Assembly (NCBI RefSeq): GCF_900115755.1
Contig: NZ_FOXQ01000003.1
Location: 1-64,000, forward strand
Direction of reading: 5' to 3'
DNA length: 64,000 bases
Source of the DNA: Parafilimonas terrae
GTDB taxonomy: Bacteria; Bacteroidota; Bacteroidia; Chitinophagales; Chitinophagaceae
A program made the position numbers and the translations under genes. The notes below the pieces were generated by a model that saw only the letters and a program-made list of their open reading frames with translations, ran no database searches and was not told the DNA's origin. Numbering within the stretch: position 1 is the stretch's first letter; each line of letters begins with the position of its first letter. Of the stretch, positions 53,199 to 61,633 are shown one piece after another.

Positions 53199-54254
53199 TT
53201 AGGGCAATAAAAACTTTGAATCGATAAGCTTGTTATAATCATCCGCATAACAAACCGCATAATTAAACCCTTTCTGAATGGCATACCCGCCATAATTGCC
53301 CTGCTTATCAATAGCTATAAATGCCACCTGGATATTTTTCAATTCTTCCTGCGTATGTCTTCTTACAATTCTTTCAACCGTAAGCCTGCAGGCATCTTCA
53401 GGCGATGCGCCATGCCGCATGGCTTCTACAACCATGTGCGTACCGCAGGTTCTTATTACTTCTTCCCCAAGCCCTGTTGAAACGGCTGCGCCCACTTCAT
53501 TGTCAACAAATAAACCCGCGCCAATAATAGGCGAATCGCCCACACGGCCACGCATTTTAAAAGCCATACCGCTTGTGGTGCAACTGCCGCTTACATTTCC
53601 CTGCGCATCAATGGCAATCATGCCGATTGTATCATGATTAAAAGCACCATTGCTTAAACGCACAGGCGGCGCTGCAAATGCATTTTCGCCTCTTGTATGT
53701 TCTATATTGATTACTGGTTTGTATTCAGATTTTTTAAGCCATTCCTTATAAGCTTTCTGTGCATCTTCACTCAATTTATCAGGTTCCAGCGGAAAGCCCT
53801 GTTCTACAGCAAATTGCTGCGCACCACTGCCGGCAAGCATTACATGTGGCGTTTTTTCCATAACCCGCCTTGCAACGGAAATAGGATGTTTAATTCTTTC
53901 CAAAAAACAAACACTGCCGGCATTGCCATATTCGTCCATTATAGAAGCATCCAATGTTACGTGGCCATCGCGGTCGGGATAAGCATTTAATCCCACACAG
54001 CAATTATGCAACTCACCTTCTGTAACCATAACACCTGCTTCCACAGCATCCAATGCACGCCCCTTATTTTTTAATATTTCCCAGGCTGCTTTATTGGCAC
54101 TTATACCTGCATCCCAGGTTGATATTACCAGAGGTTTTTTACCATTGATATTTTTTATAAAAGGTGTATGATTGTTTGCACTAAACACTTTTGGCGCTAC
54201 AGAAGCGCTCAATCCCAAAGCGCCCATTTGCAGCAGGCGTCTTCTTTTAATCAT
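53199..54254 (-). CDS. N4-(beta-N-acetylglucosaminyl)-L-asparaginase, Tat-exported
   Basis: The 351-residue N-terminal nucleophile hydrolase cleaves GlcNAc-asparagine in glycoprotein breakdown. The N-terminus MIKRRRLLQMGALGLSASVA looks like a Tat or Sec leader with a basic run. The chain keeps the aspartylglucosaminidase pattern: ALDAVEAGVMVTEGELHNCC, the autocleavage/nucleophile Thr209 in HDTIGMIAID, then MRGRVGDSPIIGAGLFVDNE and STGLGEEVIRTCGTHMVVEA. The protein should process itself before Thr209 into two chains. The sialidase-like gene at 974 is far away and not evidently linked. Confidence 0.9.
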   Translation of the reverse strand: MIKRRRLLQMGALGLSASVAPKVFSANNHTPFIKNINGKKPLVISTWDAGISANKAAWEILKNKGRALDAVEAGVMVTEGELHNCCVGLNAYPDRDGHVTLDASIMDEYGNAGSVCFLERIKHPISVARRVMEKTPHVMLAGSGAQQFAVEQGFPLEPDKLSEDAQKAYKEWLKKSEYKPVINIEHTRGENAFAAPPVRLSNGAFNHDTIGMIAIDAQGNVSGSCTTSGMAFKMRGRVGDSPIIGAGLFVDNEVGAAVSTGLGEEVIRTCGTHMVVEAMRHGASPEDACRLTVERIVRRHTQEELKNIQVAFIAIDKQGNYGGYAIQKGFNYAVCYADDYNKLIDSKFLLP

Positions 54255-54402
54255 AATTTAGTTTTGTGCGAAAGATACAAAGCCATTATGTCTTAAAATA
54301 AATTCAAGCATGGAAATTGACATAAACAGGCTGATGAAAAATAATGCATAGTTTCAGTTTACGCATTATTCATCAACATTACCTGTAAACTAAAATATAG
54401 TT

Positions 54403-55680
54403 ATGCGTGTAATTATTATTGGCAGCGGATTCGCAGGTTTAAAACTTGCCCGCAGCCTTGTAAACAAAAAAGATATAGAAGTATTAATTATTGATAAGAA
54501 TAACTACCACCAGTTTCAGCCACTGTTTTACCAGGTGGCTACGGCCGGGCTCGATGCCAGCAACATATCCTTTCCATTACGTAAAATTTTTCAGAAAGCA
54601 AGAAACGTACGTTTTCGTTTAACCTCATTGCTTGAAATAAAACAGGCTGAAAATAAAATAGTAACCGATATAGGCGAATTTGAATACGATGTATTGGTAT
54701 TGGCCACCGGCGCCACCACCAATTTCTTTGGTAATGAAAAGCTGGAAAAAACTGCGCTGCCAATGAAATCTACACTGGAAGCGCTGCAACTGCGCAACCA
54801 TGTAATTAAAAATTTTGAAGATGCCTTGCTTGTAACGGATAAGCAGGAACGTGAGCAATACATGACTTTTGTAATAGTTGGCGGCGGGCCCACAGGCGTT
54901 GAGCTTAGTGGCGCTATTGCAGAAATGCGCAAGTATATTTTACCGAAAGATTATCCTGAACTTGATTTTTCGGAGATGAAAATTATACTGGTTGAAGGCA
55001 GCCCTAAAACGCTGGCCGTAATGAGCGAACAAAGCAGTGAACAAAGCCAGAAATATTTAACAGCATTGGGCGTAACCGTAAAAACAAATACCGTTGTAAA
55101 AGATTATGATGGCACTACGGCCATTTTATCGAACGGTGAAACTATAAAAACAAAAACTTTATTATGGGCAGCCGGCGTAAAAGGCAATGTGCCTGCAGGA
55201 ATTGACGCTTCACTTATTGTGAGGGGCAACCGCATAAAAGTTGACCGCCATAATAAAGTGGAAGGCACGGAAAATATTTATGCCGTTGGCGACATAGCCT
55301 ATATGGAAACACCTAAATATCCGCACGGGCACCCGCAATTAGCCAATGTGGCCATTAACCAGGGAAAAAACCTTGCCGGCAATTTAATACACCAGGTAAA
55401 TGGCAATAAACATTTGCAGCAGGAATTTGAATACCACGATAAAGGCACGATGGCCACTGTGGGAAGAAACCTCGCCGTAGTTGACATACCCAAACCTAAA
55501 CTGCATTTTGGCGGATGGTTTGCCTGGATGATCTGGATGAGCCTTCACCTGATGCTTATATTAGGCGTGAAGAACAGGATGCAGATATTTATAAACTGGT
55601 TGTATAAATATTTTACTTATGATCAGAATTTAAGGTTACTGATACGTACCACGCTCAGGGACGAAGACAGGATTAAATAA
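54403..55680 (+). CDS. ndh: Type II NADH dehydrogenase-like flavoprotein
   Basis: The 425-residue oxidoreductase has the FAD motif VIIIGSGFAGLKLARSLVNK, NNYHQFQPLFYQVATAGLDA, the NADH-binding FVIVGGGPTGVELSGAIAEM and the second FAD segment NIYAVGDIAYMETP. It ends in an amphipathic or membrane-binding segment (FAWMIWMSLHLMLILGVKNR) typical of non-proton-pumping NDH-2. It would pass electrons from NADH to quinone at the inner membrane. Single gene, followed by the scar region at 55.7 kb. Confidence 0.9.
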   Translation: MRVIIIGSGFAGLKLARSLVNKKDIEVLIIDKNNYHQFQPLFYQVATAGLDASNISFPLRKIFQKARNVRFRLTSLLEIKQAENKIVTDIGEFEYDVLVLATGATTNFFGNEKLEKTALPMKSTLEALQLRNHVIKNFEDALLVTDKQEREQYMTFVIVGGGPTGVELSGAIAEMRKYILPKDYPELDFSEMKIILVEGSPKTLAVMSEQSSEQSQKYLTALGVTVKTNTVVKDYDGTTAILSNGETIKTKTLLWAAGVKGNVPAGIDASLIVRGNRIKVDRHNKVEGTENIYAVGDIAYMETPKYPHGHPQLANVAINQGKNLAGNLIHQVNGNKHLQQEFEYHDKGTMATVGRNLAVVDIPKPKLHFGGWFAWMIWMSLHLMLILGVKNRMQIFINWLYKYFTYDQNLRLLIRTTLRDEDRIK

Positions 55681-55787
55681 CTGTGGTTGCCGAAGTTTTT
55701 GATGAGAAAAGGGGGAAGATGAACCCTGCCGAAACGTGGTGAACAACACCATTAAAAGCGGAATTTCCATATAATTTTTTTGCCGGT

Positions 55788-55851
55788 GCCTATCCCGATT
55801 TTTTAGGATAGGCCACAAACTTTTCTATATGGCATCCTGATTTTTTAGGAT
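55788..55851. repeat. Two similar small hairpins in tandem
   Basis: The first (55788-55813) has GCCTATCC and GGATAGGC arms with a loop of CGATTTTTTA. The second (55834-55851) has ATCCT and AGGAT arms around GATTTTTT. The shared phrase ATCC(C/T)GATTTTTTAGGATAGG is repeated with one change, 45 bases apart. They lie after the NDH-2 gene; no strong U-tract follows either. Confidence 0.7.
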
Positions 55852-55964
55852 AGGGTTTGTTCTTAAAAAAGACGGTTGATTTTTCTGGCGCTGCGTGAGT
55901 AAATGTAATTTGTGGGGTTAGAATTTTACTGCAATAACTCTTTAATCAGCGACGGTGAAGGAGG

Positions 55965-55999
55965 ACAATTTTTGTCCAGTCTTTTAGGGGGCTAAGGCA
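55965..55999. mobile_element. Solo IS3-like terminal repeat
   Basis: These 35 bases equal 61-95 except for one change (G at 55997). The terminal CA/TG dinucleotide is at 55999 and the IS body would extend to the left, but the 280 bases there show no transposase frame. The internal sequence differs from the left-edge copy right after the repeat, so this could be the other (3') end of a decayed copy. A gene fragment begins immediately after it. Confidence 0.7.
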
Positions 56000-56095
56000 C
56001 CATTCAATATTGCATCTGCTGGACTTGACATAAGCTCGGACAGACTAATCGAGACATTGAATAAATATTTTGACAGATATAAAAACGAGGCATAA
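56000..56095 (+). pseudogene. 3' fragment of an unidentified gene, cut by the IS end
   Basis: Directly after the IS terminus an open frame runs PFNIASAGLDISSDRLIETL to a TAA at 56093, giving 31 codons that look like a helical C-terminus with a charged end. No start or upstream part is present. I do not recognise the protein. The frame ends exactly where the attC-like repeat begins, as cassette genes do. Confidence 0.5.
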
Positions 56096-56226
56096 CAAGC
56101 GGTTTTGCCTCAGGCGGGCTGACTGCAAACTTGAAGTTTTGTGCTTCTATTGAACTTTAATAATAAATCCAGCTTTTTTTGTGCTTCGATTGCACGCCCG
56201 ATCGCAAAGCCCAAAACGTTAGCTGT
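56093..56226. repeat. attC-like imperfect inverted repeat (cassette-type recombination site candidate)
   Basis: The outer arms TAACAAGCGGTTTTG and CAAAACGTTAGCTG pair with extra bases on the left strand, continuing through GGCGGGC and its partner GCCCGATCGC. AAC at one end and GTT at the other are the core triplets of attC sites. Inside is a direct repeat TTTTGTGCTTC(T/G)ATTG (56137-56152 and 56177-56192). A gene stop overlaps the left end, and a new gene starts 22 bases after the right end. No integrase gene is in the window. Confidence 0.5.
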
Positions 56227-56247
56227 AAACCTTCACACGACACGCAA

Positions 56248-56856
56248 ATGAGCAACGTCATAAAGACAATATTTAGGCTGCTTCCGGTAACTTTAGTTGG
56301 TCTATTCTTAAATCTAACACTTATCAAACAATCCAATATAGAATTAATGACAGATGATATAATGATAGTTTTCGTTGTTGTGATTTTTATAATTGCATTT
56401 TTATGGACACTTAGTAGAGACAGTAAAGCATATATGCAAACAAGTTTAAAATTAAGTTTTATACCGTCAGTTGTAGGTGCTATTTTCATCCTTTCTTTTT
56501 TTGTTACAAATTCGGTTTTGGCAGCTCGTGACAAATCTCCAATCTTACTTCAAGCAGGTTATGATGGAGGTTTTAATGGAGCTTGGTTTGAGTTTCGAGA
56601 AGATGGAACTTATAAATTTGGTAATAGCGGCGGTATCGGCGCAACATACTCAAGAGGAAAATATCTATTGAAAGATAGTTTGATTACGCTTGACAAGGAA
56701 AGTATTCATAATACAATTCAAAGCAAATTTCTTGTCATAAAAAAAGAAGAAATCATGGATACATTAGAACAGGTCATTTATCAGATCAATCAAGAAAATC
56801 AAATAATTGACAAAGATTTTAAGTTCATAATTCATGTTGATAAGCGTAACAAATAA
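56248..56856 (+). CDS. Orphan membrane protein with three helices, cassette-like position
   Basis: The ATG at 56248, 22 bases after the attC-like repeat, gives 202 residues. Three hydrophobic helices fill the first 100 residues (IFRLLPVTLVGLFLNLTLI, DDIMIVFVVVIFIIAFLWTL, SFIPSVVGAIFILSFFV). A soluble beta-rich part follows (NGAWFEFREDGTYKFGNSGG, YLLKDSLITLDKESIHN). I do not recognise a family. The gene is AT-richer than its neighbours and stands alone. A longer frame back to 56179 would run through the repeat and is less likely. Confidence 0.65.
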   Translation: MSNVIKTIFRLLPVTLVGLFLNLTLIKQSNIELMTDDIMIVFVVVIFIIAFLWTLSRDSKAYMQTSLKLSFIPSVVGAIFILSFFVTNSVLAARDKSPILLQAGYDGGFNGAWFEFREDGTYKFGNSGGIGATYSRGKYLLKDSLITLDKESIHNTIQSKFLVIKKEEIMDTLEQVIYQINQENQIIDKDFKFIIHVDKRNK

Positions 56857-57113
56857 AGGCTACAGCCAATAACTAAGATTCTGTGTTCCAATCCAAATTC
56901 TATCCAATGAATTTATGACTGTTTCTTAAACATTTTTGTTTTTAACTTCCCTTCTTCGAATGTCTCTTTAGCAAAGCTATGAGCGGGGAACACTATTCAA
57001 AGTTTGCTTTAAGCTTTCGTTATTTATTACTCCTTTACCGCACTAAATATTTATGGCAATAAAATTGCGCCCTTAATTGTGTTTATTTTTATTCCTTCTA
57101 AAAAAATTTACCT

Positions 57114-58034
57114 ATGCCATATTTTAAAAGCAAAACCGGCAATGAAGAACTTCAGTTGTTTTATGAAGACCTTGGAACCGGAGAAACAATCGTATTTGTT
57201 GGCGGCTGGCCATTAACGCATCAAATGTGGGAATACCAGTTAACGCCTTTGCGTGAGCTCGGTTTCCGCTGCATTGCCTATGACAGGCGGGGATTTGGAA
57301 AATCAGGCCAGTCGCTTAACCATTATGACTATGATACACTCGCCGAAGACCTTAAAAATTTACTGGATGAACTTGATGTTAATAATATAACGCTTGCAGG
57401 TTTTTCAATGGGCGGCGGAGAAGTGGTGCGCTATTGCAGTAAATATAATTGCGCAAGGGTAAGCCGCATTATTTTGATTAGTTCTATTGTACCTTATATG
57501 CTGCAAACAGATGATAACCCGGATGGAACACCGCTGGAGGTGTTCGAGGAATTTGATGAGAAAATAAGAAAAGACCGGCCTGGTTTTCTTGCCGGGTTTG
57601 CCAAACAATTTTATGGAGTTGGGTTCTTAAGCCACCCGGTAAGCGCAGGCATACTGGAATGGACGAATTCGCTTGCTTTTACCGCTTCTCAAAAAGCCAT
57701 GCTCAATTGTATGGAATCTTTTTCCCAAACTGATTTCAGGGATGAGCTGCCGGCTATCAATGTTCCGGCGTTGATTATTCATGGCGATGCCGATAAAACA
57801 GTGCCGGTAAAAGCGGCTGGTGAAATGGCTGCAAGATTAATTAAAAACTCACTGTATAAAGTTTATCCAAATGCCCCGCATGGCTTATTCTTCACACATA
57901 AAAACCTTTTGAACAGGGATATTGTGTCCTTTATATCAGCCGGCATAATTGATATAAATGATATTCTTGAAGAAGATTACGATATACTTCCGGGCAATGA
58001 ACCATTGATTATACGTGATGGTGAACAGGAATGA
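57114..58034 (+). CDS. Alpha/beta-hydrolase (non-haem haloperoxidase-like)
   Basis: The 306-residue hydrolase has the oxyanion region IVFVGGWPLTHQMWEYQLTP, the nucleophile elbow AGFSMGGGEVVRY with Ser98, the acid in LIIHGDADKTVPV and the His in YPNAPHGLFFTH. The first 270 residues resemble cofactor-free haloperoxidases/esterases. The tail after about 285 (INDILEEDYDILPGNE) is an acidic extension beyond the usual end. Cytoplasmic by lack of signals. Substrate unknown. Confidence 0.88.
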   Translation: MPYFKSKTGNEELQLFYEDLGTGETIVFVGGWPLTHQMWEYQLTPLRELGFRCIAYDRRGFGKSGQSLNHYDYDTLAEDLKNLLDELDVNNITLAGFSMGGGEVVRYCSKYNCARVSRIILISSIVPYMLQTDDNPDGTPLEVFEEFDEKIRKDRPGFLAGFAKQFYGVGFLSHPVSAGILEWTNSLAFTASQKAMLNCMESFSQTDFRDELPAINVPALIIHGDADKTVPVKAAGEMAARLIKNSLYKVYPNAPHGLFFTHKNLLNRDIVSFISAGIIDINDILEEDYDILPGNEPLIIRDGEQE

Positions 58035-58167
58035 TATAGCGGTGATGAGTGGTTAGTTATGAGCAAAATTCAGGCGTCCCACTTTTGGTAATCACACCTC
58101 TCCATTGATACTTACGACTAACCCAATAATATGTTGCGTTATTGAACTATATAGAAGAAGATCGAAT

Positions 58168-58252
58168 CGTCATTTCGACGACAGGAGAAATCTCGACTTT
58201 ATTTTGAATTTATAATTGTGTATAGAGATGTCTCGTTACCTCGACATAACGT
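58168..58252. repeat. REP-like long hairpin in an intergenic region
   Basis: The outer arm CGTCATTTCGACG pairs with its near-complement ending TCGACATAACG, and GAGAAATCTC pairs roughly with GAGATGTCTC. The phrase is typical of degenerate intergenic palindromes in Bacteroidota. It lies in the 325-base gap 58035-58358, where no gene was found. Confidence 0.65.
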
Positions 58253-58358
58253 GCCAAGAACATTATTTAATACATACCTCAAAATTTTAATAGCGCAATA
58301 GGTAGATAATAGCTAAATGTAGTGATGCCTATGATGATATTCCGGTAGCATTACTGCA

Positions 58359-59378
58359 TCAATTAATATGTATCATTGCTTTTATTACTTTGTGCTGAGG
58401 ATTTAACCAATACGAAAATTGCTCACTATTTACATCTCCGAAATGTATGCGGTGTGTTATATAAGTTTCAGGGTTGATCAATTTGCTTTTAAGCGAAGTA
58501 ATAACATTCTCAAAATCTGATCTCAAAGCATTGCGGCTGCTCATTAAACTGCTTTCGCGTTTATGAAATTCAGGATGATTAAAATGAAAATCTTCTTTCT
58601 GTAAACCCACCAATACATACCTGCCGCCATGTGCCAAATAATTAATACCATTATTGATGGCTTTTAAATTACCGGTTGCATCAAACACAACAGTAGCCAT
58701 ATCGTTATGGGTAATTTGCTGCAGGCTTGCAACTGTATCTTCTTTCAAGGGATTAATTGTATGTTTTATATGGAGATGGTCCCTGCAAAACTGCAGCCTG
58801 TCATCGTTCATATCCATTGCAATTACTTCAGCGCCTGCAATGCGGGCAAATTCTATAATGCCCATACCAATCGGCCCCGTTCCAACAACCAATGCAAACT
58901 CCCCTGTTTCAATAGCAGCGCGGTTTACGGCATGGGCGCCTATGGCTAATGGTTCCACCAAAGCCAGCTCGTCAAAACTTAGCCCTTCGCTTTTCACCAG
59001 CTTATCCTGCGGCACAAGAATATAATTACGCATGCCCCCATCAATGTGCACGCCAAATACATTAATGTTTACACAGCAGTTAGGTTTATTTCTCCTGCAC
59101 GCAATGCAATGCCCGCAATTAAAATAGGGAATAAACGTAACGGCTTCACCTTTTTCAAAACCGGAAGCAGGATCAACATCTTCTATCACAGCAGATACTT
59201 CATGTCCTAAAATGCGGGGATATTTGAAGTAAGGCTGTGTGCCTTCAAATGCATGCAGATCGGTGCCACAAATACCAATGCGTTTTACTTTTAATAAAGC
59301 ATAACCAGGTTGCAGGGTTGGTAAGGTTTCATCTGAAAGTTTTATTGAACCCGGTTCAACACAAATAAGAGATTTCAC
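58359..59378 (-). CDS. Zinc-dependent MDR alcohol/polyol dehydrogenase
   Basis: The 339-residue medium-chain dehydrogenase has catalytic zinc ligands Cys37 (GICGTDLHAFEG) and His59-Glu60 (LGHEV), four structural-zinc cysteines in FNCGHCIACRRNKPNCC and the NAD-binding ALVVGTGPIGMGIIEFARIA. It is closest in appearance to sugar-alcohol dehydrogenases of the L-idonate/galactonate/sorbitol group, which oxidise polyols or sugar acids. The start codon is GTG. It is 11 bases downstream of fbp on the same strand, so co-transcription with a gluconeogenic gene is likely and hints at sugar metabolism. Confidence 0.85.
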   Translation of the reverse strand: MKSLICVEPGSIKLSDETLPTLQPGYALLKVKRIGICGTDLHAFEGTQPYFKYPRILGHEVSAVIEDVDPASGFEKGEAVTFIPYFNCGHCIACRRNKPNCCVNINVFGVHIDGGMRNYILVPQDKLVKSEGLSFDELALVEPLAIGAHAVNRAAIETGEFALVVGTGPIGMGIIEFARIAGAEVIAMDMNDDRLQFCRDHLHIKHTINPLKEDTVASLQQITHNDMATVVFDATGNLKAINNGINYLAHGGRYVLVGLQKEDFHFNHPEFHKRESSLMSSRNALRSDFENVITSLKSKLINPETYITHRIHFGDVNSEQFSYWLNPQHKVIKAMIHIN

Positions 59379-59389
59379 GAAAAGAAGTT

Positions 59390-60412
59390 TTATGATTTTG
59401 GTGTGGTGTTACAATAATCGAGGCATTCCTGCACCATGTTTTTACTGCCTGTTATAAACGGCGTTCTTTCATGCAGTTTTGCCGGCTGAATATCCAGTAT
59501 GCGCATGCTGCCATTGCTTGATTTTCCGCCTGCCACTTCCATAATAAATGCGCAGGGATTACATTCATACATCAGCCTTAATTTACCTGCGGGCTTTTGC
59601 GTGGTGCCGGGATAAATAAAAATGCCGCCTTTAATTAAAGTGCGGTGCACATCGGCCACCATGCTGCCTATATAACGGTTGGTATAAGGCCCGCCGTTTG
59701 TTTCGTTTTTGTGCTGGCAATTGGTAATATATTCCTGCATGCCCCTGCTAAGCAAAAAAAAGTTAGCATGGTTCACAGAATAAATTTTTCCATCTTCCGG
59801 CACTTTTATATCAGGATGGCTTAAGCAAAACTCACCGATGGAAGGGTCGAGCGTAAAGCCATTAACGCCCCTTCGCGTTGCATATACCAAAATAGTAGAT
59901 GAACCATAAATAATATAACCGGCTGCAACCTGGCGCGAACCGGCCTGCAGAAAATCCCTGGTGCCGCAAGGTGTGCCGGGCGAAGTAACGCGGCGGTAAA
60001 CACCGAAGATTGTACCGATAGAAGTATTGGTATCAATATTGGCGCTGCCATCCAGTGGGTCGAACATCACAACATATTTACTGTTGTTGCTTATCTCATC
60101 ATTAAACACAACAATATCATCCATTTCTTCACTGGCAATGCCCGCGCAGCTAATACCGTGTTTTAAAACGCCAATGAGTTGGGTATTGGAAAAAATATCA
60201 AGCTTCTTTACTTCTTCGCCCTGCACATTTACAGAGCCTGCATCGCCTAAAATATCAACAAGCCCGGCTTTATTTACTTCCACATTAATGCGTTTGGCAG
60301 CAAGGCCAATATCTCTTAATAAGGCGCTGAGCTCGCCTGTGGCGTTTGGTATGCTTCTGTATTGCTTGATGGTAAATTCATCCAGCGTGGCATATTGCCT
60401 GTTTATATTCAT
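59390..60412 (-). CDS. fbp: Fructose-1,6-bisphosphatase, class I
   Basis: The 340-residue class I FBPase hydrolyses fructose-1,6-bisphosphate in gluconeogenesis. Metal and substrate motifs are present: GIASEEMDDIVVF (acidic cluster), VMFDPLDGSANIDTNTSIGT, RYIGSMVADVHRTLIKGGIF and KLRLMYECNPCAFIMEVAGG. The active-site Lys/Arg context is intact. It heads a two-gene unit with the MDR dehydrogenase. Confidence 0.97.
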   Translation of the reverse strand: MNINRQYATLDEFTIKQYRSIPNATGELSALLRDIGLAAKRINVEVNKAGLVDILGDAGSVNVQGEEVKKLDIFSNTQLIGVLKHGISCAGIASEEMDDIVVFNDEISNNSKYVVMFDPLDGSANIDTNTSIGTIFGVYRRVTSPGTPCGTRDFLQAGSRQVAAGYIIYGSSTILVYATRRGVNGFTLDPSIGEFCLSHPDIKVPEDGKIYSVNHANFFLLSRGMQEYITNCQHKNETNGGPYTNRYIGSMVADVHRTLIKGGIFIYPGTTQKPAGKLRLMYECNPCAFIMEVAGGKSSNGSMRILDIQPAKLHERTPFITGSKNMVQECLDYCNTTPKS

Positions 60413-60599
60413 GAGTACGAATGTATAAATACTAATACTTGCCTGTAAATTTTTCTTCGGAAACGATTGAGATGAAGATGGTTTAAAACTTTGCCCGTGG
60501 CCAAAAAAATATATAAAAGGTATTTGTTATAATAATTAAAAGATTTGCAGCGTTAACTGAAAATAGAATTATTCTTTTATAAAAAGCAGCTTAATCTTA

Positions 60600-60607
60600 T
60601 AAATTTG
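60600..60607 (+). promoter_or_regulatory. Putative -7 promoter box for ftsX
   Basis: TAAATTTG matches TAnnTTTG, 27 bases upstream of the ATG at 60634. Confidence 0.5.
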
Positions 60608-60633
60608 TCGGCATTGTAAAAGCATGTTGCATT

Positions 60634-61506
60634 ATGGCAGTTAAAAGCAAATCTTTAAGGCGCAGCAAGCCTAATTATATTTATAGCATTGTTGGCGTTG
60701 CATTAGTTCTGTTGATACTTGGTATAATGGGCTGGATGTTTTTAAACCTTGCCCAGGCAGGCAATGCATTTAAAGAAGACATTCGCATAAGCGCCTACCT
60801 GCGCACCATGAACAAAGACAGCATTACGCAGATACAGCAATATATTTCCGGCCAGCCTTATGCCAAGAACGTTGAATACGTAAATAAAGAGAAGGCGAAA
60901 GAAATATGGAATAAAGACAATAATGAAGACTGGAATAAAATTCTTGATGTAAACCCTTTGCCTGAAAGCATTGATTTTTATGCAAAGGCCGCTTATGTAA
61001 ACAAAGACAGCCTTGATAAAATCTCGAACGATATTATGCGCTTATACAGCAACCAGATCACCGATCTTCAATATCCTTCCGGCCTGGTAAACAACCTGAA
61101 TGAACGCGCATCAAAACTTGGGGTAATATTTTTGGTAGTAACTGTGGTGCTCTGCGTAATAGTAATAATAAGTATTGATACTACTATACGCCTTGCCATG
61201 TTCAGTAACCGGTTCTTAATTAAAACCATGCAAATGGTGGGCGCAACCCGGAGTTTTATTGCCAGGCCAATGGATATACGCGCCATTATAAATGGTTTAA
61301 TCAGCGCCGTTATAGCAATCATTATTTTATTCAGTTTAATGCAATGGGCCGAAAGCCAGTTTCCCCAGTTAAAAGCTATTCATAATACCGGCCTGATGAT
61401 TACTCTATTTGGCGGTTTAATAATAATCGGCATTAGTATTTCGCTGTTCAGCACACACCGCAGCGTGCTTAAATACCTGCGCATGAAACTGGATGATTTA
61501 TATTAG
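60634..61506 (+). CDS. ftsX: Cell-division protein FtsX
   Basis: The 290-residue FtsX is the membrane half of the FtsEX complex that activates septal peptidoglycan hydrolases. It has an N-terminal helix (YIYSIVGVALVLLILGIMGW), an extracytoplasmic loop (DIRISAYLRTMNKDSITQI through YPSGLVNNLNERASK) and three more helices with the FtsX signature FLIKTMQMVGATRSFIARP. ftsE is not adjacent, as often in Bacteroidota. It converges on glpD. Confidence 0.93.
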   Translation: MAVKSKSLRRSKPNYIYSIVGVALVLLILGIMGWMFLNLAQAGNAFKEDIRISAYLRTMNKDSITQIQQYISGQPYAKNVEYVNKEKAKEIWNKDNNEDWNKILDVNPLPESIDFYAKAAYVNKDSLDKISNDIMRLYSNQITDLQYPSGLVNNLNERASKLGVIFLVVTVVLCVIVIISIDTTIRLAMFSNRFLIKTMQMVGATRSFIARPMDIRAIINGLISAVIAIIILFSLMQWAESQFPQLKAIHNTGLMITLFGGLIIIGISISLFSTHRSVLKYLRMKLDDLY

Positions 61507-61548
61507 CAGAAATTAGAATTCAGGCAATCATCAATTTAAATAAAAACT

Positions 61549-61589
61549 TTAGCCACAGGTGCACAGATAACCTGCGCACCTATGGCTAA
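61549..61589 (-). terminator. Terminator hairpin, chiefly for glpD
   Basis: The arms TTAGCCACAGGTGC and GCACCTATGGCTAA pair with one internal mismatch. On the minus strand AGTTTTTATTT follows, giving a U-rich tract, so it best fits the end of glpD at 61634. ftsX may also use the stem. Confidence 0.75.
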
Positions 61590-61633
61590 TCTAATGCTGT
61601 TAAATCCGCATTCCTGCCTTCGTTTTATTGTGC

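Noticed and set aside
61-55999. The two similar IS ends as borders of one large composite transposon
   Set aside because: Both copies have the same orientation, neither has a visible complete IS, and the 56 kb between them is mostly core genes.
56857-57113. A second attC-like site after the orphan membrane gene, which would complete a cassette
   Set aside because: No AAC/GTT-ended folded repeat could be found in the gap, so only one site is reported.
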